Shown: in pieces, positions 8,698-18,685 of the stretch
How positions within the stretch are numbered: the first letter of the stretch is position 1
Layout: each line of letters opens with the position of its first letter
Origin: Nitrosospira multiformis
GTDB lineage: Bacteria; Pseudomonadota; Gammaproteobacteria; Burkholderiales; Nitrosomonadaceae
Length of the DNA stretch: 64,000 nucleotides
Assembly: GCF_900103165.1 (NCBI RefSeq)
Contig: NZ_FNKY01000001.1
Coordinates: 806,001 to 870,000, forward strand
Direction: 5' to 3'
Made by a program: the position numbers and the translations under genes
The notes under the pieces: generated by a model
Told to the model about the DNA's origin: nothing
What the model saw: the letters and a program-made list of their open reading frames with translations, nothing else
Databases searched by the model: none

Positions 8698-9552
8698 GTG
8701 GTGGAATCCCTGTGCCGTGCCAGCGTAGGGCTGGGCTTTCGGCGGGAATTAATTCCTGAGCTAGAAAAGTGTGTTCCCGCCGCTATCGACTTCTTTGAAA
8801 TCGCGCCGGAAAACTGGATCGATTTCGGTGGTGTGACGGGGCGGGATTTGCGCCGCTTCACGGAGCGTTACCCCTTTGTCTGTCATGGACTCTCACTCTC
8901 CATTGGTAGCCCGGCGCCGTTGGATGAGGAGTTGCTGCACAAGATCCGGCAATTCCTGGATCAGCATCAGATTTCCCTTTATACAGAACATCTCTCGTAC
9001 TGTTCCGATGATGGTCATCTCTATGATTTGCTTCCCATACCCTTTACCGAAGAAGCAGTGAAATATGTTGCCGCACGCATTCGCCGTGCTCAAGATATCC
9101 TGGGGCGTCGCATTGCGCTGGAAAATGCCTCGTTTTACGTGCGATCGCCTATTACCGAAATGAGTGAAGCAGACTTTATCCGCGCTGTATTAACCGAAGC
9201 GGATTGCGACCTGCATCTTGACATCAACAACGTGTACGTCAACAGCGTTAATCATGCTTATGATCCCATCGAATTTATCTGCGCGATGCCTACGGAACGC
9301 ATTGTCTACATGCATATGGCCGGACATTACCATGAAGCGGAAAATCTGATTATCGACACTCATGGCGCGGACGTAATCGATCCGGTATGGTCATTGCTGG
9401 ATCAAACTTACCGCATTCACGGCATAGCGCCCACGTTGCTGGAGCGTGACTTCAATATTCCCCCCCTGCATGAACTGATGCATGAGGTCGAGCGCATCGG
9501 TCTGGCTCAGACTCGATATGCGGGTGCGAACCATGTCCGCGCCGCTTCCTGA
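8698..9552 (+). CDS. hvfB: MNIO-type RiPP maturase (DUF692, HvfB/BufB family)
   Basis: The 284-residue protein is a DUF692 enzyme, now called a multinuclear non-heme iron-dependent oxidase. Family members fold as a TIM-like barrel with two or three iron ions and modify cysteines of ribosomal peptides, for example to oxazolone/thioamide groups in HvfA. Metal-ligand and signature motifs are visible in order: EIAPENW (start of barrel), CHGLSLSIG, TEHLSYCS, LLPIPFTEEA, LENASFY, LDINNVYVNSVNH, MHMAGH, DTHGADV and LLERDFNIP. Translation starts at a GTG (8698; a second GTG follows at once) 10 bp after the second precursor. The 3' end overlaps the DUF2063 partner gene by 20 bp, indicating coupling. 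Confidence 0.93.
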   Translation: MVESLCRASVGLGFRRELIPELEKCVPAAIDFFEIAPENWIDFGGVTGRDLRRFTERYPFVCHGLSLSIGSPAPLDEELLHKIRQFLDQHQISLYTEHLSYCSDDGHLYDLLPIPFTEEAVKYVAARIRRAQDILGRRIALENASFYVRSPITEMSEADFIRAVLTEADCDLHLDINNVYVNSVNHAYDPIEFICAMPTERIVYMHMAGHYHEAENLIIDTHGADVIDPVWSLLDQTYRIHGIAPTLLERDFNIPPLHELMHEVERIGLAQTRYAGANHVRAAS

Positions 9553-10288
9553 ATTTCAGCGCTTCCAGTACGCCTTTACCGCACATATCCGTGACCCTAA
9601 GGCGAACGCTTGTCCGCGTGGCGTTGAAGCAGCGCGTATGCGGATATATAGAAGGCTGGTTTACAACAACGTTGAGAGCTTCCTGTTGACCTGCTTTCCC
9701 GTACTCAGAAAAGTACTTGGAACGCGTCGTTGGAGGAGGCTCGTGCGTGCGTTCCTTGCCATGCATCGCAGCCGCTCGCCTTTTTTCAGGGAAATACCTG
9801 ATGAGTTTATTCAGTTCCTGCAAACGGAATGGACGTCACCGGCGGATTATCCGGAATTCATGCTGGAACTTGCGCATTATGAATGGGTGGAACTGGTGCT
9901 ATCCGTCTCAACGGATACTCCGGATTGGGACCGCATCGATCCCGGCGGCAGCCTGCTGGAACAATGTCCCGCTCTAAACCCGGCACTCGCCAATCTTTGT
10001 TACCGGTGGCCCGTGCATCGTATCAGCCCGCGCGCACGAACCATGCCAATAGAAACCTATTTACTGGTATTCCGCGATAACAGCGATCAGATTCGATTCA
10101 CCGAAATCAACGCATTTACCTCGCGGCTAATGAGCCTGTTAGAAACCGCCGAGCATACAGGTCAAACGGCACTCGAAATTGTTGCCACGGAAAGTCATCA
10201 TCCCTCGCCTGAAGTCGTGATTCAGGGAGGGCTGGCAATTATGCGTGATTTACAGGCGCGGGGCGCGCTGCTGGGTGTTCTGCGTTAG
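9533..10288 (+). CDS. hvfC: DUF2063 RiPP maturation partner (HvfC/BufC family)
   Basis: The 251-residue protein belongs to the DUF2063 family, the usual partner of DUF692 maturases; it is thought to recognise the precursor leader and present it to the oxidase. The N-terminal domain shows the family pattern PEFQRFQYAFTAHIRDP, then RRLVYNNVESFLLTCFPVLRKVLG and SPFFREIPDEFIQFL. The C-terminal half is a mixed fold with TYLLVFRD-like strands. The ATG at 9533 is chosen because the family begins with the LPEFQ segment; the frame is open to 9482 but that part only overlaps hvfB. No DoxX-like membrane gene, common in bufferin operons, follows. Confidence 0.9.
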   Translation: MSAPLPEFQRFQYAFTAHIRDPKANACPRGVEAARMRIYRRLVYNNVESFLLTCFPVLRKVLGTRRWRRLVRAFLAMHRSRSPFFREIPDEFIQFLQTEWTSPADYPEFMLELAHYEWVELVLSVSTDTPDWDRIDPGGSLLEQCPALNPALANLCYRWPVHRISPRARTMPIETYLLVFRDNSDQIRFTEINAFTSRLMSLLETAEHTGQTALEIVATESHHPSPEVVIQGGLAIMRDLQARGALLGVLR

Positions 10289-10500
10289 GGGACACAATGT
10301 AATGCGCCGGGTTTCTCCGTAACTCGAAGCGAGTTTCCCGCATTCCCGGGCAGTATGAATACCCCCAACGCGGAAATCAGAGACCTCCCGCCGAACACCG
10401 GAGTTTGCATCTCTGAGCATCGTATTTCTCTCGTTTCTGCAAATTGGGGTATGAGATATGACAAAAACTTGATCATTATGACGGCACATACGAACATCAC
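10289..10500. other. Spacer after the RiPP cluster, nothing recognised
   Basis: This 212-bp gap separates hvfC from an unrelated methyltransferase. I see no clear terminator hairpin, promoter or small gene in it. Confidence 0.3.
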
Positions 10501-11133
10501 ATGAAGCTCGACCCGCTGGACCTGAAGAATATTTCTTCCCTTACGCTCGCCCACTACAACGAGCACGCTGAGCATTTCTGGGAAGGAACGAAAGATCATG
10601 ACGTCGGCCAGAATATCGCGGCGTTGCTGAAATACATCGAGGGTAAATCACCTTATACCATACTGGATTTTGGCTGCGGACCGGGCCGTGATCTCAAGGT
10701 ATTTACCGAACTCGGCCATATCGCGATCGGACTTGAGGGTGCACCGCGCTTCGTTGAGATGGCTCGCAGTCATACCGGCTGTGAAGTGTGGCACCAGGAT
10801 TTTCTCGGACTCGATTTGCCGCATGAATACTTCGACGGCATATTCGCTAATGCTTCGCTGTTTCATGTTCCCGGCAGTGAGCTGCCACGTGTGCTGACGG
10901 AGTTGTGTAACACGCTGAAACCGGGCGGCGTGCTGTTCAGTTCCAACCCGCGCGGGAACGACGAAGAGGGCTGGACCCACGGGCGTTATGGCGTATATCA
11001 TGATATTGAAAGGTGGCGAGGCTATATGGCCGCTGCCGAATTCGTCGAAATTACCCACTATTACCGTCCCGTCGGCCGGCCGTGCGCGCAGCAGCCGTGG
11101 TTTGCCAGCGTATGGCGCAAGGTGGGGGAGTAG
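10501..11133 (+). CDS. Class I SAM-dependent methyltransferase
   Basis: A 210-residue Rossmann-fold methyltransferase of unknown substrate. SAM-binding motif I is ILDFGCGPGRDLKVF (about residues 55-69) and the acidic residue ending strand 2 is in IGLEGAPRFVEMA. Motif II/III regions are visible as YFDGIFANASLFHVP and LKPGGVLFSSNPRG. The C-terminus has the WRGYMAAAEFVEITHYYRP pattern common to UbiE/Tam-like stand-alone enzymes. It lies 30 bp upstream of the flavoprotein gene. Its position after the RiPP cluster is probably coincidental given the 212-bp gap, although a role in peptide modification cannot be excluded from sequence. Confidence 0.85.
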   Translation: MKLDPLDLKNISSLTLAHYNEHAEHFWEGTKDHDVGQNIAALLKYIEGKSPYTILDFGCGPGRDLKVFTELGHIAIGLEGAPRFVEMARSHTGCEVWHQDFLGLDLPHEYFDGIFANASLFHVPGSELPRVLTELCNTLKPGGVLFSSNPRGNDEEGWTHGRYGVYHDIERWRGYMAAAEFVEITHYYRPVGRPCAQQPWFASVWRKVGE

Positions 11134-11163
11134 CACCTGCCGGATCCAGTTCAGTTACATCGA

Positions 11164-12366
11164 ATGAAAATAAAAAAGGATGTAATAGTGATAGGCGCTG
11201 GAGCGGCCGGGATGATGTGCGCGATCGAGGCCGGTAAGCGCGGACGCTCGGTCATGCTGTTGGATCATGCATCGAAGCTTGCGGAAAAAATTCGTATTTC
11301 CGGTGGGGGACGGTGTAATTTCACCAATCGCCACACCAGGCCGGAAAATTTCCTGTCACACAATCCGCATTTCTGCCGATCCGCGTTGGCACGCTTCACC
11401 CCGCAAAACTTTATCACGCTGGTGGAGAAGCATGGCATCCATTATCACGAAAAGAAACTGGGGCAATTATTTTGCGACAGCAGCTCGCAGCAAATAATTG
11501 ACTTGTTGCGGCATGAGTGCGATGCGGCGGGCGTCGAATGGCAAATGCCATGTCGAGTGAACAACATAAGCCGCATCCATGCCGGTACAGCCCCCGGCAG
11601 ATTCATGCTGGAAACCGACCGCGGCATCTTGATGGCCGATTCATTGGTCATCGCAACAGGGGGCTTGTCCATCCCACAAATCGGTGCAAGCCCCTTTGGC
11701 TATCGTGTCGCCGGGCAATTTGGCATTACTGTTACGCCGCTGCAGCCAGCACTTGTTCCACTGACTTTCGCGCAGGGTCAGCTAGCCAGCAGCGTCGCAG
11801 GGCTTCCAGGTGTCGCAATTGACGCGGCGGTGAGTTGTAATGGGGCCTGCTTTCGGGAGAATCTATTACTCACACACCGCGGTTTGAGCGGTCCCGCAAT
11901 ATTGCAGATTTCTTCCTATTGGCAACCGGGAATCCCAATTCATATCAATCTGCTGCCGGATCTCGACGCGGCGGCGTGGCTGCTCGATCACAGGCACAGC
12001 ACGGGACTGCTATCCAAGCTGATAACGCAATATCTACCCAGACGCTTTGCACAGGCCTGGTGCGACGATATTATGCGGGATCAGCCTGCCCAGCCGATAA
12101 ACCGGTACAGTGAAACCGGATTGAGGCAGATTGCCGCGCAATTGCATAATTGGCAAATCACACCCAGCGGCACCGCGGGATATAAAAAAGCGGAAGTGAC
12201 ACTGGGCGGGGTGGACACCCGTGAATTGTCATCCAAGACGATGGAAGCAAGAAAAATACCCGGATTATATTTTATCGGCGAAGTCGTGGATGTGACGGGA
12301 CATCTGGGTGGATTCAATTTTCAGTGGGCTTGGGCGTCTGGTCATGCGGCGGGTCAGTTCGTGTAA
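11164..12366 (+). CDS. HI0933/YhiN-family NAD(P)/FAD-dependent oxidoreductase
   Basis: This 400-residue flavoprotein belongs to the HI0933 (YhiN, BaiN-like) family, whose physiological substrate is mostly unknown. The N-terminus has the dinucleotide-binding VIVIGAGAAGMMCAIEAGKRG motif. The family hallmark KIRISGGGRCNFTN follows at about residue 42-55. A second glycine-rich stretch, VIATGGLSIPQIGASPFGY, sits mid-protein. The C-terminal FAD contacts are GLYFIGEVVDVTGHLGGFNFQWAWASG. It is convergent with rhlE. Confidence 0.93.
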   Translation: MKIKKDVIVIGAGAAGMMCAIEAGKRGRSVMLLDHASKLAEKIRISGGGRCNFTNRHTRPENFLSHNPHFCRSALARFTPQNFITLVEKHGIHYHEKKLGQLFCDSSSQQIIDLLRHECDAAGVEWQMPCRVNNISRIHAGTAPGRFMLETDRGILMADSLVIATGGLSIPQIGASPFGYRVAGQFGITVTPLQPALVPLTFAQGQLASSVAGLPGVAIDAAVSCNGACFRENLLLTHRGLSGPAILQISSYWQPGIPIHINLLPDLDAAAWLLDHRHSTGLLSKLITQYLPRRFAQAWCDDIMRDQPAQPINRYSETGLRQIAAQLHNWQITPSGTAGYKKAEVTLGGVDTRELSSKTMEARKIPGLYFIGEVVDVTGHLGGFNFQWAWASGHAAGQFV

Positions 12367-12422
12367 TTCAGACGCTGGCTGCCATCGTGCCTTGCATCAC
12401 ATTGTAACGAGAACAAATCGGA

Positions 12423-13763
12423 TTAACGGCCACGCCCGCCCGAACGATGCAGCGTGGGTATGCGACCCGCAGCGGGTTTTGCGGGTATCCTGACTGCTGG
12501 TGGTTTGGTACCTGGCTGGCTCTTTCGTTGGGTACGGCCATGCCGTCCCGGTAGCCCGGGTGGTGTGCGGCGTTGCCCGCCGTTGCTCCCATTCATAATC
12601 GGTTCGGCTTTAATGCGCGGGTCGGGCTCGAAACCCGCGATGATCTGTTGAGATAATTCTCGCTTGATCAGCCTTTCAATGTCAGTCAACAGTTTAAATT
12701 CATCCACACAGACCAGCGACACGGCATCGCCGTCAGACCCGGCACGGCCGGTGCGTCCGATGCGATGGACGTAATCCTCCGGCACGTTAGGCAACTCGAA
12801 GTTGACCACATGGGGTAGTTCGGAAATATCTATTCCACGCGCCGCGATGTCGGTTGCCACCAGCACCTGCAGGCTACCCGTCTTGAATTCAGCCAGTGCG
12901 CGGGTGCGCGCCGATTGGCTTTTGTTGCCATGTATGGCAAGTGACGGGATACCGCTTTTGATCAGATACTCCGCCAGCTTGTTGGCGCCATGCTTGGTGC
13001 GGGTAAACACGAGCACCTGCGACCAATGGTGCTTCTTAATGAGGTAGGCAAGCAGATCACGCTTTCTTTCACGGTCTACCGGATGGACCGCATGCGTTAC
13101 ATTGTCGGCAGTGGCGTTGCGGCGCGCCGCTTCAATTTTCACCGGCTTGTTCAGCAAACTGGTAGCCAGCGTCTGGATTTCGTCGGAGAAAGTTGCCGAG
13201 AAAAGCAGACTCTGCCGCTGTTTAGGCAGTAGCGCGAGTATTTTTCTGATTTCGCGAATGAAGCCCATGTCGAGCATACGGTCCGCTTCATCCAGTACCA
13301 GGATTTCAACACGTGACAAGTCGACAGTTCGTTGCTGCACATGATCCAGCAAGCGCCCCGGAGTGGCTACAAGAATGTCCACACGGCTCTTCAGGCGAGT
13401 AATCTGGGGATTAATACTGACCCCGCCGATCATCGTCATCGAATTCAGCTTCAAGTATTTGCCGTACTCCCGGATGCTTTCCTCCACCTGTGCCGCCAGT
13501 TCGCGCGTGGGAACGAGAATGAGTGCACGTATCGGCGGACGGCCGCTGGATGGTCCTTTCACGCTTTTATCGGACAAACGATGCAGGATGGGCAAGGTGA
13601 AGCCGGCGGTTTTGCCAGTGCCGGTTTGAGCCCCGGCCATTAAGTCGCCGCCAGCGAGCACGGCGGGGATCGCTTGCAGCTGAATGGGTGTTGGGTCGGT
13701 ATAGCCGCATTCAGTCACGGCACGAATGATTTCATCGGACAGGCCGAAGATAGAGAAAGACAT
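12423..13763 (-). CDS. rhlE: DEAD-box ATP-dependent RNA helicase, RhlE type
   Basis: A 446-residue DEAD-box helicase that unwinds RNA duplexes; RhlE-type enzymes act in ribosome assembly and RNA decay. All motifs are seen in order: Q motif [11 protein letters not shown], motif [31 protein letters not shown], the IAARGIDI segment and [10 protein letters not shown]. After the helicase core (about residue 370) there is a basic Arg/Gly/Pro-rich tail, with [15 protein letters not shown] and a final GGRGR, typical of RhlE RNA-binding extensions. It is convergent with the flavoprotein gene and separated from hslU by 223 bp, so it is probably transcribed on its own. Confidence 0.93.
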   Translation of the reverse strand: MSFSIFGLSDEIIRAVTECGYTDPTPIQLQAIPAVLAGGDLMAGAQTGTGKTAGFTLPILHRLSDKSVKGPSSGRPPIRALILVPTRELAAQVEESIREYGKYLKLNSMTMIGGVSINPQITRLKSRVDILVATPGRLLDHVQQRTVDLSRVEILVLDEADRMLDMGFIREIRKILALLPKQRQSLLFSATFSDEIQTLATSLLNKPVKIEAARRNATADNVTHAVHPVDRERKRDLLAYLIKKHHWSQVLVFTRTKHGANKLAEYLIKSGIPSLAIHGNKSQSARTRALAEFKTGSLQVLVATDIAARGIDISELPHVVNFELPNVPEDYVHRIGRTGRAGSDGDAVSLVCVDEFKLLTDIERLIKRELSQQIIAGFEPDPRIKAEPIMNGSNGGQRRTPPGLPGRHGRTQRKSQPGTKPPAVRIPAKPAAGRIPTLHRSGGRGR

Positions 13764-13986
13764 AAAACTCCTGGGGTAACATCGGCCTGTCGCCCGGGTA
13801 ACGAGGCGCCAGTCTTAGGCAGACGGATATAGTTTGAAAAACAGAGTGGGCGGCGTGAAGACTTGGAGCAAACGCCGCAGGTTGGGATTGTAACAGATCA
13901 CACCCTGGCGCGCGCTGTTTGGCTGAGATGCGCGAAGCCAGGATCAAGAGCTACCGAATAAATCCCGAATTTATGAAACGTCCGGG

Positions 13987-15318
13987 TTAAAGTACGTAGC
14001 GGGCTAAATCTTCGCTTTGGGATAGGCTATTGAGTCGTACATCCACGTATGCGGCATCAATGACGACGGTATCGCCGCTATGTTTCTCGGCATCAAAGGA
14101 AACGTCTTCCAGAAGTTTTTCCATCACGGTGTAAAGACGTCTCGCGCCGATATTCTCGGTTTTTTCGTTAACCGCAAAAGCGATTTCCGCCAGGCGTTTA
14201 ACCGCATCGGGTGTAAATTCCAGCTTGATTCCCTCAGTTTCCAGCAGTGCCTCATATTGGCGTGTCAGACAGGCATCGGTATTGGTGAGGATTTGTACAA
14301 AGTCTTGAGCGCTAAGACTGGCCAGTTCGACGCGAATGGGGAAACGGCCCTGCAATTCGGGAATCAGATCGGAAGGCTTGGCGAGATGGAATGCGCCGCT
14401 GGCGATGAACAGGATATGATCAGTTTTGATCATGCCGTATTTCGTGGAAACCGTGGTGCCCTCCACCAGCGGCAACAGGTCCCGTTGTACGCCCTGGCGC
14501 GATACATCCGCTCCGGAAGTCTCCGAGCGGCTGGTGATCTTGTCGATTTCGTCGAGGAACACAATACCGTTCTGTTCAACATTCTGCACTGAGCGAAGTT
14601 TCAACTCCTCATCATTGACGAGTTTGGAGGCTTCTTCATCGGTAATAAGTTTCATTGCCTCACGGATTCTCAGCTTACGGGTTTTTTTTCTTTCCCCGCC
14701 CAGATTCTGGAACATACCTTGAATTTGCGTGGTCAGCTCTTCCATTCCCGGCGGCGCAAAAATTTCCATGTGGGCATGCGCCGCTGAAATTTCGATTTCA
14801 ATTTCTTTGTCGTTGAGTTCGCCTTCGCGCAGTTTCTTGCGGAATTTCTGCCGGGTGGTATTGTCGCCTTCATCCGCTTCCATTTGAGAACCCATCTCTC
14901 TCGCCGCTGGCAGCAACGCGTCGAGGATACGCTCTTCAGCATGGTCTTCCGCGCGAGCCCTCATCTTCTGGGTTTCCTGTTCGCGGGATTGCTTGATGGC
15001 GGATTCCACCAGATCGCGAATGATGGAGTCCACATCGCGCCCTACATAACCGACTTCAGTGAACTTGGTGGCTTCCACCTTGATGAATGGCGCATCGGCG
15101 AGTTTCGCGAGACGGCGTGCGATCTCGGTCTTGCCGACTCCAGTAGGACCGATCATCAAAATATTTTTCGGCGTGATTTCCTGCCGTAGAGGATCCATTA
15201 CCTGCTGCCTGCGCCAGCGATTTCTGAGCGCAATGGCCACCGAGCGCTTGGCGGCATCTTGGCCGATAATGTGCTTGTCCAGTTCATGGACGATTTCCTG
15301 CGGAGTCAGTTGGGACAT
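13987..15318 (-). CDS. hslU: HslU, ATPase subunit of the HslVU protease
   Basis: HslU is the AAA+ unfoldase that feeds substrates to the HslV peptidase in the cytoplasm. The 443-residue protein has the standard length and the Walker A motif GPTGVGKT at residues 57-64, a Walker B VFLDEIDK near residue 250, the GYVGRDVDS pore loop region at about 90, the inserted I domain (residues about 110-230, charged and helical) and the C-terminal arginine finger region ending in RYVL, the tail that docks into HslV. It follows hslV by 169 bp on the same strand, a slightly wider gap than usual. Confidence 0.98.
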   Translation of the reverse strand: MSQLTPQEIVHELDKHIIGQDAAKRSVAIALRNRWRRQQVMDPLRQEITPKNILMIGPTGVGKTEIARRLAKLADAPFIKVEATKFTEVGYVGRDVDSIIRDLVESAIKQSREQETQKMRARAEDHAEERILDALLPAAREMGSQMEADEGDNTTRQKFRKKLREGELNDKEIEIEISAAHAHMEIFAPPGMEELTTQIQGMFQNLGGERKKTRKLRIREAMKLITDEEASKLVNDEELKLRSVQNVEQNGIVFLDEIDKITSRSETSGADVSRQGVQRDLLPLVEGTTVSTKYGMIKTDHILFIASGAFHLAKPSDLIPELQGRFPIRVELASLSAQDFVQILTNTDACLTRQYEALLETEGIKLEFTPDAVKRLAEIAFAVNEKTENIGARRLYTVMEKLLEDVSFDAEKHSGDTVVIDAAYVDVRLNSLSQSEDLARYVL

Positions 15319-15487
15319 GGTTTCAGGGTATCAGTGATAAAGTGGCGGGATAGGTGAAACCTAAGATGAGAAGCAGGTTTAAGCGGATATACGGGAGTAA
15401 AGGATGCTTCGCCGGAGGCGTTCGGTAAAAGATACCGTATCTACTCTTGTATTCACTACGTCTCACCGTTTGTGTTGAGCTTGCACA

Positions 15488-16024
15488 TTACTCCAGAACT
15501 TCGATTATATGGTTCTGATTAGTATAGATACACAAGTCGCCCGCTATGGTAAGCGACTTCTTGACGATTTCCAGCGGCATCAGGCTGGTGTTTTCCAGGA
15601 GCGCGCGCGCCGCGGAGTGAGCGTAAGAGCCTCCGCTGCCGATCGCAGCAAGCCCCAGTTCGGGCTCAATCACATCACCCGATCCCGTAATGATCAGTGT
15701 GGTTTCGGGATCCGCAACAACCAGCATTGCTTCCAGCCGGCGTAAAATGCGGTCAGTGCGCCAATCCTTCGCCAGTTCCACCGCCGAACGCATGAGATGT
15801 CCCTGATGTTTCTCAAGCTTGCCTTCAAACCGTTCGAACAAGGTAAAAGCGTCGGCTGTGCCACCCGCAAATCCCGCAAGAATTTTGTCATGGTAGAGTC
15901 TGCGCACCTTGCGAGCGCTGGCCTTGGCTACGATGGCGCCCAAGGTTACCTGGCCATCGCCTCCGAGCGCCACTTGCGTGCCGCGCCGCGCCGAAAGTAT
16001 GGTGGTACCGCGAAGTTCTGGCAT
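15488..16024 (-). CDS. hslV: HslV, peptidase subunit of the HslVU protease
   Basis: The 178-residue protein is the proteasome-like Ntn hydrolase of the HslVU complex. After a six-residue propeptide (MPELRG) comes TTILSARRG, so the catalytic N-terminal threonine of the mature subunit is Thr7. The [34 protein letters not shown] and [14 protein letters not shown] segments are characteristic. It lies between xerC and hslU in the dapF-DUF484-xerC-hslV-hslU arrangement found in many betaproteobacteria. Heat-shock control is likely from the family; I cannot identify a sigma-32 site. Confidence 0.98.
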   Translation of the reverse strand: MPELRGTTILSARRGTQVALGGDGQVTLGAIVAKASARKVRRLYHDKILAGFAGGTADAFTLFERFEGKLEKHQGHLMRSAVELAKDWRTDRILRRLEAMLVVADPETTLIITGSGDVIEPELGLAAIGSGGSYAHSAARALLENTSLMPLEIVKKSLTIAGDLCIYTNQNHIIEVLE

Positions 16025-16155
16025 GTATTAGCGCAATATGAGTGAGAGCGCAGATTATACCTAAATCCGGTGGTTGATCGCTCATTTTTAAGCCATTTCT
16101 CAGTTTAAGCGCTATGACTAGGTGGACTATCAGGATCCGCGCTACCTCTCCAGGT

Positions 16156-17076
16156 TCAACCTTTCTCTTTCTTCTTCCTGGCACGCGGATGCGCCGCATC
16201 GTAGACTTTCGCCAAATGCTGGAAATCAAGATGGGTATAAATTTGCGTGGTGCTGATACTGGCGTGTCCCAGCATCTCCTGCACTGCGCGCAAGTCGCCG
16301 CTGGATTGCAGCAGATGGGAGGCAAATGAATGCCGCAGAACGTGGGGATGAATATTGGTGCCGATTCCCTGCCGCGCCGCCTGAATTTTTAACCGCTGAC
16401 CGATGGATCGCGGACTGATGTTTCTTCCGTACCGCGACAAGAATAGCGCGGTCGCGCCGGGTTTGATCAGCACTTCGCGCAATTTCAGCCATTCGCGCAG
16501 GATGCGCGCCGCCTGGCTGCCTATGGGCACTATACGGATCTTGCCGCCTTTGCCGGTAACGCGCGCTGCGCCGTCGGAAAAACTCACATCCCTGGGCTGC
16601 AGGCCAGTAAGCTCCGCCAGCCGGAGTCCCGAGGAATAACACAGCTCAAACATGGCCTTGTCTCGTAATGCCATGGGGTCATTATCAACAGGGAAGTCCA
16701 GCAGCTTCGCGGCCTCGTCGGGTGAAAGCGTATGGGGCAAGCTTCGGGGCGATTTTGGGGCGTGGACCCCGGCGCACGGATTGCAAGCATAGCCGTAATC
16801 ACGTGCCAGGTAGCGGTAAAAGCCACGCCATGCTGATAGCATTCTGGCCAGACTTTTTCCGGAAAATCCTTTTCCATGGCGTTGCGCGACAAAGCGGCGA
16901 ATATGATGAATTCGCAATTGATCGAGCGATGTTTCATGCGCGAAGTTGAGCAGGACGGCAATATCACGCGCATAACTTTCGCAAGTGAGCGATGACAAGC
17001 GCCGTTCATTGACAAGATGGGAAAGATAGGCGGCGGCTAGCGCAGCCTGGTTATCTCCGGACGTCATAGTGGCCAT
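16156..17076 (-). CDS. xerC: Tyrosine recombinase XerC
   Basis: XerC with XerD resolves chromosome dimers at dif. The 306-residue protein has an N-terminal SAM-like core-binding domain (LAAAYLSHLVNERRLSSLT) and a C-terminal catalytic domain. The active-site residues are visible: Arg in SSGLRLAELTGL, Lys in the VTGKGGKIRIVPI hairpin, HVLRHSFASHLL (His and Arg), the GHASISTTQ histidine and the nucleophilic Tyr in IYTH. Its neighbours dapF and DUF484 match the dapF-yigA-xerC order known from Escherichia, supporting XerC over XerD or a phage integrase. There is no attachment site or phage gene nearby. Confidence 0.95.
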   Translation of the reverse strand: MATMTSGDNQAALAAAYLSHLVNERRLSSLTCESYARDIAVLLNFAHETSLDQLRIHHIRRFVAQRHGKGFSGKSLARMLSAWRGFYRYLARDYGYACNPCAGVHAPKSPRSLPHTLSPDEAAKLLDFPVDNDPMALRDKAMFELCYSSGLRLAELTGLQPRDVSFSDGAARVTGKGGKIRIVPIGSQAARILREWLKLREVLIKPGATALFLSRYGRNISPRSIGQRLKIQAARQGIGTNIHPHVLRHSFASHLLQSSGDLRAVQEMLGHASISTTQIYTHLDFQHLAKVYDAAHPRARKKKEKG

Positions 17077-17119
17077 TATGCCGGCGTTATTTTCGGATAT
17101 TCATACGTTTTTTCGATTT

Positions 17120-17788
17120 CTAGAATTGTCCAGCGGGTCTGTATCGGACCAATGCGGCGCTTACCAGTTCGCCAAGCTGTGTCAGATACAGAGTTCCCAT
17201 TTCCGGATAAAAGCGCTGGGGGTCTTCGCTTCCCATTACCAGCAGACCGATGGTTTGCTCCGCTCGCAGAGGCATCATCGCAAACGAACGCAGGCGAACA
17301 GCGCTTTCCCCGAACCAATCTTTGATTTCATCCAGTACATGGGGGCCGCAATAAGGATGCAGCAGACTCTCCACCACGATGTGAACATCAGCACTCGTTT
17401 GAGTAAATTCCGGAAGCGCCGGATCTTCGGCGGTTATATTCCATAATCTTAGCGCCATATGAGGTATGGAGAAATCCTCCCGCAGATTAAAATTCAGTCG
17501 ATGTAGTAAATCATTCAGACACGTGAAAGTAAGCAGCATGACGGCGAGACGATGCATTTTTTGATTGATGGCGCTATTTTCCTCGCCAAATCTGATCAAT
17601 TCACCTAACTTGCTCTGCAGGATGTGGTTTTTATCCCGTAGTGCGACGATTTGCCGCTCGCTGATGGGAATGGCTCTGCCATCATGCGCGTAAGGAACCT
17701 GAATATCCGCCAGCATGCCGGCATACTCGTCAAAAAATTGGGGGTATTCCCGTAGATATTGGGCGACTTCTTCCGAGCTGAGTTTCAT
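17120..17788 (-). CDS. DUF484 family protein (YigA-like)
   Basis: A 222-residue DUF484 protein. The N-terminus has the family's SSEEVAQYLREYPQFFDEYAGMLADIQVP segment, followed by a helical region (ISERQIVALRDKNHILQSKLGELI) and a GAF-like domain in the C-terminal half, ending with LLVMGSEDPQRFYPEMGTLYLTQLGELVSAAL. The function is not established; the gene is widely linked to dapF and xerC. It lies 43 bp before xerC and 57 bp after dapF, so it should be in the same operon. Confidence 0.9.
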   Translation of the reverse strand: MKLSSEEVAQYLREYPQFFDEYAGMLADIQVPYAHDGRAIPISERQIVALRDKNHILQSKLGELIRFGEENSAINQKMHRLAVMLLTFTCLNDLLHRLNFNLREDFSIPHMALRLWNITAEDPALPEFTQTSADVHIVVESLLHPYCGPHVLDEIKDWFGESAVRLRSFAMMPLRAEQTIGLLVMGSEDPQRFYPEMGTLYLTQLGELVSAALVRYRPAGQF

Positions 17789-17845
17789 GTTTTCCCCTGG
17801 TTAAACTTTAAGGAACCCCTATATATCCTCGCGCTTCCGGCGGAC

Positions 17846-18685
17846 TTATTCAGCGATCCCCAAATTGATCTCTCCGTCAAACACGGTAATAGCGGGACCC
17901 GTCATCCAGACCGGTTGATTCTCGCCTTCCCAGCGGATGAATAAATCGCCGCTGCGAAAACTGACTGTAACCGCTGATTCCAGTAACCCGCGTTGAATAC
18001 CCGTCACCACGGCGGCGCAAGCTCCTGTGCCGCAAGCCAGTGTTTCACCCGCACCGCGCTCATACACTCGTAACCGGATATGACCGCGATCTATCACCTG
18101 CATATATCCGGCGTTGACCCGCCTGGGGAAACGGGGATGGCGCTCAATCAGCACACCTTCAGTCAATACTGGAGCATGATCCACGTCTGCTACCCATTGC
18201 ACTGCGTGAGGGTTACCCATGGAAACGGCGCTGATTTCTATCTGCCTGCCGCCGATATCGAGTGGATAAGTCAGTGCGCGTTTTTCGGCGATAAAGGGAA
18301 TTTCCTCTGGTTCAAACCTCGGTGTGCCCATATTGACGGTAACTTCGCCGTTGGCCTCCAACCGGGGAACGATCAGGCCGCCATGTGTTTCCACGCGAAT
18401 TTCATTTTTATTTGTCAGCCCCCGGTCATGCACATAGCGAACGAAGCAGCGCGCGCCGTTACCGCATTGTTCCACCTCGCCGCCATCAGCATTGAAAATG
18501 CGATAGCGAAAATCAGCGTCGCCTTCAGCAGCCTCTATCAACAGAATCTGATCACAGCCGATGCCAAAATGACGATCGGCGAGCAGCCGCAATTGCTCCG
18601 GCTTCAGAAATGGGGATTGATTTATCCCGTCAATAACGACAAAATCATTGCCCAGCCCATGCATTTTAGTAAACTTGAGTTTCAT
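17846..18685 (-). CDS. dapF: Diaminopimelate epimerase
   Basis: DapF converts LL- to meso-diaminopimelate for lysine and peptidoglycan synthesis. The 279-residue protein has the two mirror-symmetric domains and both catalytic cysteines, in [11 protein letters not shown] (about residue 75) and [12 protein letters not shown] (about residue 220). The N-terminal [17 protein letters not shown] motif is exact for the family. It is the first gene of the minus-strand dapF-DUF484-xerC-hslVU set, and its promoter must lie in the divergent gap with metK. Confidence 0.98.
   Translation of the reverse strand: MKLKFTKMHGLGNDFVVIDGINQSPFLKPEQLRLLADRHFGIGCDQILLIEAAEGDADFRYRIFNADGGEVEQCGNGARCFVRYVHDRGLTNKNEIRVETHGGLIVPRLEANGEVTVNMGTPRFEPEEIPFIAEKRALTYPLDIGGRQIEISAVSMGNPHAVQWVADVDHAPVLTEGVLIERHPRFPRRVNAGYMQVIDRGHIRLRVYERGAGETLACGTGACAAVVTGIQRGLLESAVTVSFRSGDLFIRWEGENQPVWMTGPAITVFDGEINLGIAE

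Noticed and set aside
16156-17076. Phage or integron integrase
   Set aside because: The tyrosine recombinase sits in the conserved dapF-DUF484-xerC-hslVU order with no phage genes or attachment sites, so it is XerC.
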